Origin: Phallusia mammillata
Lineage: Eukaryota; Chordata; Ascidiacea; Phlebobranchia; Ascidiidae
Length of the DNA stretch: 64,000 nt
Assembly: GCA_003260075.1 (NCBI GenBank)
Contig: QLIY01000436.1
Coordinates: 6,333 to 70,332 of the forward strand
Direction of reading: 5' to 3'
Each line of letters begins with the position of its first letter. Within the stretch, counting starts at the first letter, position 1. This document shows, piece after piece, positions 24,301 through 35,900 of the stretch. The position numbers and the translations under genes were made by a program. A model generated the notes under the pieces. It saw only the letters and a list, made by a program, of their open reading frames with translations. It did not search any database and had not been told where the DNA came from.

Positions 24301-27300
24301 ACAAAGCTTTTTGTGCCACTTGAAAACACCGCTGAACAGTATTGTTTGATTTTCTTGCAGACATTGACCAAAGCAATCCAATCGTAGCACAGAACAACAA
24401 TATCAACAGCCACGCTCAAAGCACACCAACGCCGAACGTTACAAACGCTTCGCAAGCTCTTTACGACGCAATCACCCAAAAGCTCATTAACAGCGGCCAC
24501 TTAAAGTGGAAAAGCGAATCAAACGCGGTTAATCTTAGCACCAAAGTTGGGGAGCCTAACTCAGACGACTCCTCCGAACAAGGAGCAAATCCTCATCACC
24601 AGCAGCCAATGATCAGCGCCTCCGACGTGATGGAGAGACTCAGGAGGAGCTGGCAGGAGGCGCGCTCCAATGAGGTGGAGGAAGAAAGAGCAGGAGCAGC
24701 GGAGGAAAAAGAGGAAGAGAGTGAGAAAGCGATCAGCCTCCAAGTCCCACAAAGTGTGAACACGTTGTTTGTGGAGCGAGGCGGGAAAAAGTTTAGGTTC
24801 GATTTGAACTGACCAATCAGAAAGTGAATTAGTGCGATTCTGTTTTATTCTTTTTTTTCGCCTTTGTCGAGTAGCAATTGTTTATGTTCGCGATCGCATT
24901 GCCGAGTACTTACTATTACTATTCCGCCTTGCTGTCCTACTATTTCATTTGTTCATTTGTTTGTTTTTTCATGTCTTACACTATCTTGTTGGTAATCCGC
25001 GCGCCCTGATGCAGTCCTGCTATTAATAATTTCACAACATCAGAAAAAAGAGACTCTCTGTCTTCGTCCAATCAGTCACGTTTCAGGGGTCACGTGGAAA
25101 ACCGGGGAAGTACATTGGGCACGAATAAATTAATCATTTTCCAGAACAGGAAAAGGATAGGTGACGTCACCAAAGGGCAAGTTTGTTTATTTTTGGCAAA
25201 TCGGTGGCCGCTTTTTCACAACGACGCAAAATGCACGGCCGACGTTGATTGGGTATGTCAAGGGATCCAAACAAGAATGATTTACTCAATAGCGCCTACA
25301 GCGAGATGAGTTAAGTGGCGGTTTTTGTGAAGAGGTGGCGCTGCTTTTTTCGAAAAAAAACTCTTTGTGTGTTTAGGTGAAATTGAATTTAGGAACTAAT
25401 AATCAAAAATTGAACAAAAAAGTATAGATGTTATGTACCATAATGAGCAAAGAATCACAGAAACTACAGTTTACAACAGTAACAAAATGCATTAATTGTT
25501 GTAAATTTAAGAACTTCTCACACAAAGACACAAGAAATACCAATTTGAAACAAACCACTTACTTTCTGCGTAATTCGGGTCGTGAAAAAGCCTCCATCCC
25601 TCCAATGATGCGGCTCTCCACGCTTGTCCATGCGCCAAACAGAGTTCCTGCGCCTAAAGAAACAACATAGTTTTTAAATGAACTTCACCAATGGTTCTCA
25701 ACCTTTCATAGTTCGAGGTCGCCTTTAAGTTATCCATCAAAAGGCTAACCCATGGCCCCCCTGCTAGATATACAAGTTTCAGTACACACTGTTGTTTCAA
25801 TATCAACTTCTAGGTAACTGGGAAAAGGTCGATAACAGCATGTAAAGTTGTAAACGAATGTACAACTTTTCATAATGAAACCAAAAACTAAAAGAATAAG
25901 AGATGTTTGGACCACATTCTTAATTTTGTGCATTACGAAGCATTATGGGCTACGGAGCGATTGCTTAACAAATGGGCCCTTTTAATCAGATAAAGGCGAT
26001 AAAGCTTGCATGTGTCTGTTATTAAAGTTTATTGGTGGATGTCACTGGGGGTAACCTGCATTTGTGCCCCTTGAAAAGTGACTTGTGACCCTGTTAAAGG
26101 CCCTGGTTATGTAATGCTGAAGTAAACAACTGTATATCGCCGGCAACACTGATCTTTGCCAGGATAGGCTACTAGGCTTTGACTCAAAATATGACTACAA
26201 TGGAAAAGCACAAACGAGTGATTAGATACATACCCTGTCGATTTTTCCAGCTCTTATGCAGCTGAACGCACATTTCAGAAGCAAATTTTCATCTTCGACA
26301 TCAAGATCAATCAGCGAGCTGCGAGTTCGCGTAGGAGCATCAGGGTCCTGCCAATCAACAATTGTTTATTCCAGTAACAACACTTAATCCTAACGCAAAG
26401 TAAATACAGGGCGATTTACAGAAATTAGGTGATTTGTTTTTGCAATAGTAATGTACACATACCATTTCAGACACACAGTTTGGTTCAATACCCTGTTCCC
26501 TATGTTTCTTCAGTGTGTGAAGTGTGTTCTCCCTAAAATGCATCATGGATTGACTGAAGCACAAGATTTGAGGTGCTAGGTTCAGGTGCAAAAAAATAAC
26601 TTTCTAATTCTTTAGCAATTTACCAGAAAACACGCCCTGTATAATGTCTGGATTGCTCCACAACTCCTTCAAAATCGTCACTGGCATTTTGCTCCAACCA
26701 ATCAATAACAATCTGTGAACAAAATACATGTATACCTGAAAGGAAATTTGAGGCCAGTGTGCAAATTGATTACTAAAAATCATTTTACCTGGGCTTGACG
26801 AACATCCGTGTTTTGATCAAAGAAACGTCCAACGGCCTCTTTCTCACTCATCACTTGGTTCTGGAAAACACAAGATTGATCAAGCACTTATTGGGTGTTT
26901 GACAATGATGCTTTTTAGTGTTAATCTAACACACTTTGATGATGGAAGAGAATTTTGAAACAGTGATGAATAAACCATATTTTATTTGGGCAATATACGT
27001 ATGTTGAACTCAGTGTTCAGCATTATATGCTGCAACCCCACTAAAAATGATTTTTATGGAAAGGGATTGAGGTCTGGTGGAAAACTAACTGTGTTTTGTA
27101 CATTTCATTTTCTTTTTAATTGCAGTTGTGTGCTTTTTTGTAAATCACATCATTTGTGTTTTAAACGTCTATGACTATAATGTATAAACTTTGGATATAT
27201 ATGTGGCCCATAGGCAAAACAGTTTAGGAAATACTGGGTCAAGGGGTAAAATGTTGATTGCAGCAAGCAAATCATGCGTAAACAATGAACATGAATCACT

Positions 27301-28816
27301 GGATTAATATTACCTTAAGGTCAACAGTCATGTCCTCATCTTTATCAGCCTCTGCCAGTCTGTCTCTGTTAATAGATTTTTTTTGACATGTTAAAACTGA
27401 ACCCTCATAACTAGCTTTGTAAAACAATAAAACTAACAGTTTTTCTGCACAAGAACTTACTTTTACCACCTTTTTCTTACAAATATAAATACCTGAAGAG
27501 GCTGGACACCAAACGCCATGTCTGCTTTTCACTTGTTAACATTTGCCTTAAATCCATGACAGAATCATCTCTGTTAAGTTAAAAGCATTAGAGAATACTC
27601 AAACGAATATGCATAACAATGTTCACCCCACCTATCAGTAAACTGTGATGCAGCCGATTTGGATAAGAGCTGAACATGTTCTGTACAGGATTCTTCCATC
27701 GCATCAACCATGGAAAACACATCCAGTGATGATTCACATTCACACAAGTTTTGTTTGAATTCATTGAACAAGCTTGTGGTAACTGCAAATGAATGTGTGA
27801 AAAGCAAAGGTTTTTCACTGTGTCATGCCTTTACCAGTAACATGGTATATTTCACAAACCTGTTTCACATGGATTTCTTTCTGGTTCGAAGCGACTTGAT
27901 TTGTCTCTACGAGCAAATGCTGCTGGTGTTTTCGGCTCCATAAGACTTTCCATGGCACCAAAGTCAGATGGCATGGAAAGCTAAAACAAAGTGACAAAAC
28001 ATTTGGTAGACAATATATATTTTAAATATTATCGTTGTAAAATTACCCTTGACATATTGTGGTCTTCAATTCCAGTGTACCCAGTGAGTAAACTTTTGGA
28101 AAAATTAAGTTTTGAAGTGTCTAAATAGAAAATAAAAACACTTAATTCATTAATTTAAAAAAAATCTGAAAAAAATTATATCCTGCATTCATACCAAACT
28201 GATTTGTGTGTGTCTTGGTTATTGTAGAAACCATTGGAGTGGTGTTTGCAACGGCATCATCAATGAGTTGCATCGCTATAAAAAGTTATTATTATCAATT
28301 AAAAACACTCGTACTTTCTTAATTGCCTATTCATCGAATGTTATCAGTTAGGAATAAATAAGCTGTTGCTGCCAGGCATAACATATTAACAATTTGATGC
28401 TCTTCCTGCAGTGTTTATAAGCCGCTTGAAAACACAAAGTTGTTATAAAGCAACAAGGGCGATCAACACACACAAAACACAGTGGTAGCAAGCTCGTGTA
28501 CACAAACGTTTGGTAAAAACCTAGCTTTGGTGCGCACGAGCTTGTTACCACTGCATTTTTTGTGTGTTTCATTGCCCCTTTTGCTTTATAACAACTTCAT
28601 GTTTTCAATTTATGTGATTACCCTGATAAAGGTGTCTTGTATGGGACATCGAAACGTCAGCATATTATAATAAAAACTACTGGAAGAGCTACAAATTTGT
28701 CAATCAATAAGAAATGTTGACCTACATTTCAAAATTGCACCAGTTCGGTTTGGCCTTCGGTAGCTCTCTCTTACCAGTGATGGCGAATGAACAATACTGC
28801 TGTTGGAACTGAACAT
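7076..28816 (-). CDS. NUP107: Nucleoporin 107, complete
   Basis: NUP107 is a scaffold subunit of the Y-complex of the nuclear pore. Twenty-four exons join in phase to about 903 aa (human about 925): 28726-28816, 28195-28275, 28047-28120, 27860-27980, 27632-27782, 27493-27570, 27314-27365, 26789-26860, 26624-26712, 26463-26532, 26234-26347, 25563-25653, 11585-11667, 11136-11195, 10340-10558, 9893-10069, 9403-9595, 8907-9140, 8454-8542, 8251-8316, 7874-8010, 7645-7771, 7354-7527, 7076-7144. Diagnostic Nup84/Nup107 stretches include [59 protein letters not shown] and [12 protein letters not shown]. Intron 12 (11668-25562) is about 13.9 kb and contains an antisense gene. Intron 20 seems to use a GC donor (CAG|GCTAGT at 8251/8250). 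The last exon is partly repeated at 7215-7271, cut by poly-C. The start is preceded by an acceptor-like AG 4 nt upstream, compatible with trans-splicing. Confidence 0.96.
7091..7271. repeat. Direct duplication bridged by poly-C (C10), copying the NUP107 last exon
   Basis: The last coding exon of NUP107 (complete at 7076-7144, with stop) is repeated at 7215-7271 after C10 at 7205-7214. The second copy runs into poly-C before the stop and changes one Pro codon to Ser. It should not be annotated as an alternative exon without transcript support. Confidence 0.9.
11670..14553. promoter_or_regulatory. Upstream region of the DUF3504 gene within NUP107 intron 12
   Basis: No convincing exon is seen here on either strand. 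From about 12300 onward the sequence has visibly more CG dinucleotides than the flanking introns, and short GTT repeats occur near 13421-13437. It probably holds the promoter and 5' UTR of the gene starting at 14554. Open frames here have no recognisable homology and lack splice or start context. Confidence 0.35.
14554..24812 (+). CDS. DUF3504-containing nuclear protein (ZMYM/QRICH1/KIAA1958-like), Crypton-derived
   Basis: Eight exons join in phase to about 636 aa: 14554-15153, 16584-16718, 17166-17364, 19801-19925, 21786-21892, 23614-23753, 24036-24188, 24361-24812. Residues 1-200 are Ser-rich and low complexity with basic clusters ([12 protein letters not shown]). Then follows a domain with [35 protein letters not shown] and [17 protein letters not shown], the pattern of the DUF3504 domain in ZMYM2-4, QRICH1 and KIAA1958, which derives from Crypton tyrosine recombinases. 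Later pieces fit that fold ([54 protein letters not shown]). The HxxR and Tyr signature of active recombinases is not seen in the C-terminal part, so it is probably a domesticated nuclear factor. The C terminus is acidic and Glu-rich. The gene lies antisense within NUP107 intron 12. Exact paralogy is unsure. Confidence 0.75.
17966..18393. repeat. Direct duplication with a 10-nt and a 94-nt poly-C tract
   Basis: Copy 1 (about 17972-18136) is followed by C10 (18137-18146). Copy 2 (18147-18299) is followed by an uninterrupted run of 94 Cs (18300-18393). Both copies end at the same base, at the poly-C border. The copies differ by substitutions and an 8-base indel. The block lies in intron 3 of the DUF3504 gene. 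An eleven-C tract at 17762-17772 lies just upstream with only weak flanking repetition. Confidence 0.9.
18868..19057. repeat. Direct duplication bridged by poly-C (C10)
   Basis: Bases 18868-18957 are repeated at 18968-19057 around C10 (18958-18967), with about five substitutions. It lies in intron 3 of the DUF3504 gene. Confidence 0.9.
19461..19796. repeat. Direct duplication bridged by poly-C (C10)
   Basis: Bases 19461-19623 are repeated at 19634-19796 around C10 (19624-19633), with several substitutions and a homopolymer difference. Copy 2 ends just before the acceptor of exon 4 of the DUF3504 gene (19801). Confidence 0.9.
25124..25129 (+). terminator. Possible polyadenylation signal of the DUF3504 gene
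   Basis: An AATAAA lies about 310 nt downstream of the stop codon at 24810-24812. It is the first such hexamer I see on the plus strand after the gene. Confidence 0.35.
25690..26105. repeat. Decayed hAT-type element fragment in NUP107 intron 11
   Basis: The sequence caatggttctcaaccttt at 25690 resembles the hAT terminal repeat cagtggttctcaaccttt seen intact elsewhere in the window. The region near 26040-26100 (gtgaccctgttaaaggccctgg) resembles the sub-terminal part of the same class. No clean second terminus or target-site duplication is visible. Confidence 0.35.
28428..28607. repeat. Long imperfect foldback (about 75-bp arms)
   Basis: The left arm beginning gaaaacacaaagttgttat (28428) pairs with the right arm ending ataacaacttcatgttttc (28606), with matching inner blocks around gtggtagcaagctcgtgt and cacgagcttgttaccac. 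The loop is about 30 nt. It lies in the first intron of NUP107 and is most simply a MITE-like palindromic element. Confidence 0.75.
28622..28666 (+). other. Degenerate hammerhead-ribozyme-like motif
   Basis: The segment reads ctgataa, a helix ggtgtc-loop-gacatc, then gaaacgtc, which is the order of the hammerhead core (CUGAUGA, stem II, GAAAC). The core base G8 is A here, so it is probably inactive. Such motifs occur in Penelope-like retroelements. Confidence 0.4.
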
Positions 28817-28971
28817 TTTCCTTTAAAGATGAACACAAAATTGTAAATGCTGTGGTAATTTCTTCATAACTTAAACACTGAAAATATGACGTTTAGGAGC
28901 ATTCGAAACTGTGGCTTTATAATATTTTTAAATTGAAATAAAAAGCAATATATGGAGCGGGTTAGTTTGTT

Positions 28972-29034
<63 letters not shown>

Positions 29035-29903
29035 ACTATGTTTGAAAAACCTAAACATTTATTTACTGATAATATACGACCAACCGTTTTCCATCCAGAA
29101 ATGATCCTTCATGTTGATCCATGACCGTATTTGCAGTTTCAAGTTTTGTTGCGTACAATGTTCCAATTTCCTTTCGTTTTTCGCCAACACAACAAGTTTA
29201 ACACGCCTCATCAATCGCTTAACAATTTAAAGTCAAGTTTATTAACCATATGTTGCCCGTTACAAAAATAAACTTGAACTTATCGGATAAAATCGAATCA
29301 CGTCTTCGCGCTCTTCAATACACTGACGTCATAAAAGTGTGCGCGATAAACGAACAAACAGACATAGAGTTTCATGACAGGGGATTTTATGGGGACGTAT
29401 AATTCGTAAATGTAGCTGTTGCGTAACAACATTTTAATGGCGAAGGTTTTTTTTCACCAAATCTTGTTTCAGATTACCATTGTGTTGCGGGCCAAACTCT
29501 AGTCTTGTGATGTTATACGGGTTTTCATTAGTTTATTATTATTATGATTGTGGTTATTTGTCTTACAGTTTTGTCTAAACAGTACAAGTTTTCCATTTCT
29601 ATTTTTGTTTTGTTGTGCTAAAAAATATGTAAGATAAATGAGCCAGAGTTTTTTTTTCAAAATCAATCGATCAGTCAATATGACAAATTAGGTCACTTTA
29701 AATAAAATAATAAATATCTTTCTGTTGGCCTACACACTGTGTTATTAATTCATTAACTTATTTTTACAGTAAGTCTAGTCTTTTTTTATTCAAAAAAAAC
29801 TTTTATATCTTAGTTTATGTTAAACAGTGTTTTACTGTTTTACTGTTGTAATGTTTTATCTGTTTTTAAACTTATGGTTTTTGTTATTAAACTAGTGAAC
29901 AAA
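28817..29903. promoter_or_regulatory. Divergent intergenic region between NUP107 and NAGLU
   Basis: This stretch of about 1.09 kb separates the divergent start codons of NUP107 (minus) and NAGLU (plus). It contains a run of 62 Cs (28973-29034) without an obvious flanking duplication. The rest is AT-rich with no exon that I can support. Confidence 0.5.
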
Positions 29904-32900
29904 ATGTTAAAACTTAGTGTGGTATTATTTTTGCTGTGTATCTCAACATGCAATGGTCGATTATTTAAAACATTAGACCCTGTCAAAAGCTACACAGCTC
30001 AAAGTGACCAACTTGCTGCTGTACAGGATTTGGTGAAAAGAGTTTTGGGTGACCGAAGTGATGAAATCAAGATATCATTGGTCCCAGAGGCAAACTACCA
30101 AGATTTCGCTTTGGTATGGAAAAGTTGTATTACTGTTTATTGTATTTTTCATATTAAACTTAACTGTTATTTACTGACTTATCATGGTGTTTTATCGTTT
30201 TTCTTTTTAGTTGCAATACAATGATGGTATTCTCACCATCACTGGGAACAATGGAATTGGAATTGCTTATGGTCTGAACCACTACTTGAAATACTTTTGC
30301 AGGTATTTATTATCTTTCAAAGATAATTTATGATTTCCCTTCCCTGAGGGGGACACATATTATTTTTTTTACACTTTTTTACCCAAAGCAGATGTATTCC
30401 CATGTTTTGGTTAAAAATCTTTTGTAAATTTAATTAAAATTATACCTCAAATTGTGTAATGTGAATTTTTCCCCCAGTTGACCCAGCAGTTCACCCACAG
30501 GTTTAAAAAAATGTAAAAATTTTGAAACAACTGTACTTTCAAAATTACACAGCTCGGAAGTTTCTTGTTTGAACATTGCTTGGTATTTAAAAAATTTTTA
30601 AAAATTAAATGTTGCATTTATGGCAATAATGTGGTTTTCTTTTTAATGTACGTCAGGAAGCAATTGTCTTGGGCGGGAGATCAAATGGGCAACATTCCAA
30701 AACCCTTGCCAGCAATCCCAACAGAAGGTTTGTTTTTACAAGCTGGAGTCAAATACAGATATTATCAAAATGTGTGCACAGTCAGTTACTCTTCTGTTTG
30801 GTGGAATTGGACCAGGTATGAAAATCAATATATTCCAAATGCACTATAGGTGACCATAGTTTCATTAGGGCACTGCATGTAATGTTTGCAGAGAAGTCAT
30901 GCAAATCAAACAATATGAACAAATATTGACACAATCCAATTGCTATTGCTGCAAATGCTTAGTCAAAGCTGGAACTGGACTAAATGTCAATTGTTTAGGT
31001 TAAAAAAATTAATACCTTTAATCGTGGATATAAAATAATTATGGCAAGACAACCGTTTTTTCAAAATATCTGAAACAATATGTGTAAATTTACAAATGTC
31101 AAACACTGTAGCTACAACTGACTATAACTAAATATATATCTTTTTTTTCCAGCAAACACATACAGTATTGTTGAAATAAATTACTACCATTAAGAAAATA
31201 CAATATGCATGTTTTTAGGTGGGAGAGGGAAATTGATTGGATGGCATTAAATGGAATCAACCTACCATTGGCCTTCACAGGACAGGAGGCCATTTGGCAA
31301 AGAGTTTACAAAAAGCTAGGCCTTTCTCAAATGGACCTTGATGAACATTTTGTTGGTCCTGCTTTCTTAGCATGGTAAGTTGCAACCATTACACAACACA
31401 ACTTGGCACATTGAAGTTTTCAAATATAAAATGTTTCCCTCAATTAAAATCTAATCAATTCATTTTACATTTATTTTTTAATTTGCTGTTTGGAAGGAGT
31501 TATTGTTTTTTTAATAATGTCATGAAGGAATTATCCTGTAAAATGTTGGTACCTCAAGTCTGGGATGCACATTTTAACATTTCTTTTTAATCTCTATGGT
31601 GTAAAAAAATTCATTTGTTTTTCAGGGGTAGAATGGGGAACTTAAAGGGATTTGGTGGACCTCTGCCTGATTCGTGGAAGGAAAGTCAACTAGCCTTGCA
31701 ACACAAGATTCTTAATAGGATGAGATCGTTGGGAATGATTCCTGTTCTTCCTGGATTTGCTGGCCACGTCCCACTTGCAGTGTCAAAGAAATATCCAAAT
31801 GTAATTTCATTTTTTGCACTAAACATTAGTTTCATAGACACAATACCTTTTTATGCAACAAATATTAATGACAGGCCTGTAAAAGTGATACACTGATTCA
31901 AGCTTGTTAGTATGTAAAATTGCAATATTACATCAGATTAAATTCATTTGGTGAATGTCATGTTTTGCTCAGTTTGCAGTATATGTAAAAGCACCAAATT
32001 GAAATGTATGAATCTTTCATTTCTGACTAGTTTTAGCACTCAAAACTATTATTATTGTTCCTTTTGTTAGGCTTCCATATCACAGCTGGGAGGTTGGGCA
32101 AATTTCAACTGTACATATTCCTGTTCATCTTTGCTGGAACCCGATGATCCACTGTTTAGGTAGAGAAAAATGTTTTTATGTTACATCACTGGTATATGAA
32201 CATAGCAATTTCATATCAACTAGTGGGTTTTACTTTCAGCCCCACTTTACATGTTTTTCTGGAAACAAAATATTCACAAAAAATATTTTTTGCAAATAAA
32301 AGAAAAACCTCTAAACCGACTTGTCAAATATTATCTAAGCCTGTTCCTCTTTATATCTTGCTTGTTCCCACTTGCAGAACCATTGGCAAAATGTTTATTC
32401 AAGAACAGATCATGGAATACAATGGTACAAACCATATTTACAATGCTGATACATTTAATGAAATGATTCCACGGTCAAACAATGTAAGCTACCTGGGAAA
32501 TGCCAGCTTGGCAGTTTATGAAGCAATGACAGCAGGAGACCCACAGGCAGTTTGGTAAACTTTAGTGTGTGATTTTTAACCAACAAGCAAGGACTTTTGT
32601 TGTGTAAATAATCTTTTCACAGGTTGATGCAGGGTTGGCTTTTTCACAATGCTCCTTGGTTTTGGCAGACACCACAAATCAAGGCATTAGTTACTGCAGT
32701 CCCTATGGTATGACATGTCTTCATAAAAAACTATAAGAAATCAAGCAGAGATTTAATCAATGTGTTTTTTGCAGGGACGATTACTGCTTTTGGATCTGTT
32801 TTCGGAAGCTTACCCCCAGTTTGAGAGAGCAAATTATTACTACGGCCAACCATTTATTTGGTGCATGCTTCATGACTTTGGAGGGAATCTTGGCTTTTAT

Positions 32901-35900
32901 GGAAAACTGGAAGCTATTAATAATGTTAGTCAATTGTGTTTCTTTTTGTACCATGTTAGCTCAGAAAAAATATGAAACTAATTTTTTTCTTCATGTTAAA
33001 GAGATGTGGAAAAAATCTGTTTTATAACTTGTTTTGTTTAGAACCCTCGCAAAACTCTTCTGACAGTTGACTCCACAATGGTGGGCACAGGCATCACACC
33101 TGAGGGGATCAACCAAAATTATCTTGTGTATGATCTGATGTTGGAAGCAGGATTCACTGTACAGCCTGTCAATATATCACTGTGGATTGAGGAGTATGTC
33201 AGAAGAAGGTAAGCATGTGTTTTATCTACTTCAACTTTCATATATATTTACTCATCTGGCAAATTTTCGCCTTTTATATTTATTTTTACCTAGAACAGTT
33301 TTTGTCAATCTAAAAAATAAGTATTTTTCTGCAGATATGATTCAGATGACAAGTTTGCGATTGCAACTTGGCTTGAAATTGGTAGCTCCATCTATAACGA
33401 CACAACAACCGGATTTCCTGCAAAATCATTAATCAGAGGCCCTATTGTGAAGAGACCATCAACTGTCATTACAGAGTTGCCATATTGGTATACGTATTCA
33501 AGGTAAAAAAAGGAAATTGATTAAAACCTTAAAGTTGAAATGTTTTGTTTGTTTACTTGAAGTGCATCATTTATATTATTTGAATATGGTATAATTGATC
33601 ATGTTACGTTTCAGCAACATAGACCTACAAAAAAAGTTTATTAAATGTGTTGATGAGAAATGATGTTATTTGGTATTTCAACTAATCTTAAGACATTTTT
33701 ACAAGAAAAACAAAACAATGAAAGATATGTTTTTTAGTCTGGAGTCTGTTTGGGATTACTTCTCAAAAGCCATGCCAAACTTAAAAGATATACCAACAGT
33801 AAGATATGATGCTGTGGATATTACTCGACAAATGTTGCAGGCAATACATCGAGTGCTTTACTATGCAATGCTTCAGGTAATGTTAGCGCCTTTGTGAAAA
33901 TCTAGACCTAATTTGTTTTTGTTTCATCTTTTAATATGACTAACAAAGATCAGATTTCAATGAAAAGAAAACCAAACACATGTAAAATTGTTTGTACACT
34001 TTTTAATAATCAGTACTTTTTTGTTGATAACTACTGTATTACCCTTTGTCCATGCTCTTAATATCTGTAAATGTCAGACTTTTGCTATTTCTTATTAAAA
34101 AACTCATTTTAGTATCACATCAAATCTAGAAAAGAAGTTAAAATAGTAAATTCAATGAAAATGGATAGCCCTGATTGTGCAGATTGTTTGTGGTGGAAAC
34201 AATATTTTAACAATTTACCTTCGCTGAAAAAAGCCAACAAGGGTGTTTTTGCTTAACTTTGCTTTCTGGAATGTGGTCTGTTTTAACAGTTAAGCTCTGA
34301 TATATTAACCAAGATTTTTTTGGTCACAGGAATTTGAGTGGAAAAACCCAAACACTATGTTCACGCTGGGTGAATTAATCCTGGATTTATATGATGACTT
34401 TGATCGCATTCTTGCCACCGACTCTCATTTCATGATGGGATGCTGGATAAGAGATGCAAGATTGTCTGCTGTTGATCCCAAGGTACTTGCATTAATTGAG
34501 CAATAACATAAACATTAGTTGTTATGATTTGAGGTGGTTAAGTCAGCCATGATAAGTCCAAACAAAATGTAGTGAAAAAAGATAACTGTACCTTGGAAAG
34601 TACCTAGGTTCTGTGTGATTCAATTTGATGACAAATAAAAAGCATTTTAGATTTCAGAAAATACCAATTGTAAACTTGAACACACAAAGAATGGTGGTTT
34701 GTAAATAGACACTTTGGCTCTGGGAATATGACATGTGCAGTTAATAAGACCCCATTTTAAATGATCTTTGTATGGTTTAGGATCTACTATGTAGTACATT
34801 AGCGAGGAATGTAAATATTTTGAATCAATTGTTAAGGGAGGAATTTTTCTAGAAAGTTTAGAACCAATGACTTAACTCAAACATAAAAAAATTTCATTTT
34901 ATGTTCTCATTAAAGGATAGGGATTTGTTTGAATACAATGCAAGAAACCAAGTAACCCTTTGGGGACCTGAAGGGGAAATACTAGACTACGGTGACAAAC
35001 ACTGGGCATCGCTGGCAAAATACTATTACAGGTACTGTTATAGAAATTTTAAGTTTTACCTTTTCTTTTTCAACAAGTTAAATTGTTTTTCTTGCAGACC
35101 CAGGTGGGCTTTGTTTATCCAGAGATTGGAATACAGCTTGATAACTGACACACCATTTGATCCAGTAGGATTTGCACATGATGTGTTTTCTAATGTGGAA
35201 GAACCATTTACTATATCCAAATCAACATACCCTACAACACCAACAGGTAAGAATGTATGACTATTAGAATGTGGTAAACTGTGTGTTCATTGCAACAGCG
35301 TTTGTCATTTTTAAACCCAGTGACTGTTAAAATACTAACTCAGGGGTGCAAAAATGCGGTAGCGCGGTCGCGCCGCGCGACTATAAAATCGGCATGTGCG
35401 ACTGTAATTTCTTGCCACCTACTTGAAAGTGGTATATATTTTTTGAACTAATTGACTCAGATAGTACTAAAACACTGAAGAAATGGCCCCACTTGAGAAA
35501 AAAATAAGTTTCCGACAACGATCAACCAATATTGCCTTTTCCATAAAAACACGCATGGATCAGCCCGCTACCACAATAGGTTGGTCGCATGTAGAACTTT
35601 TAAATTTGCCACACTTTTGAGGCAATGTCGCGATGCTATGCAAACTGCGCACAAAGTGCTGATTCTGCAATCATCAATTGACGTAGCTTAACAGTAGTGA
35701 CCGTCGTAATAAGAAGTGACTTACTTCCTCTCTTTTATAACCGAGAATATTTACTCTCTCAGAATAAAATCCATTCCCACACCTCAGACGCAGAATGTGA
35801 CGTCACTCATGCTAAGCGCCGTGGGGATGGTGCAATCGGTCACGTGTTTTTAAAATGACTTGCAACGCGCATCCATTCAACAAAACGTCAAACACGCCGC

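Noticed and set aside
28864-29058. Frame with a poly-Gly tract in the NUP107/NAGLU gap
   Set aside because: It is likewise a translation of the 62-nt poly-C tract.
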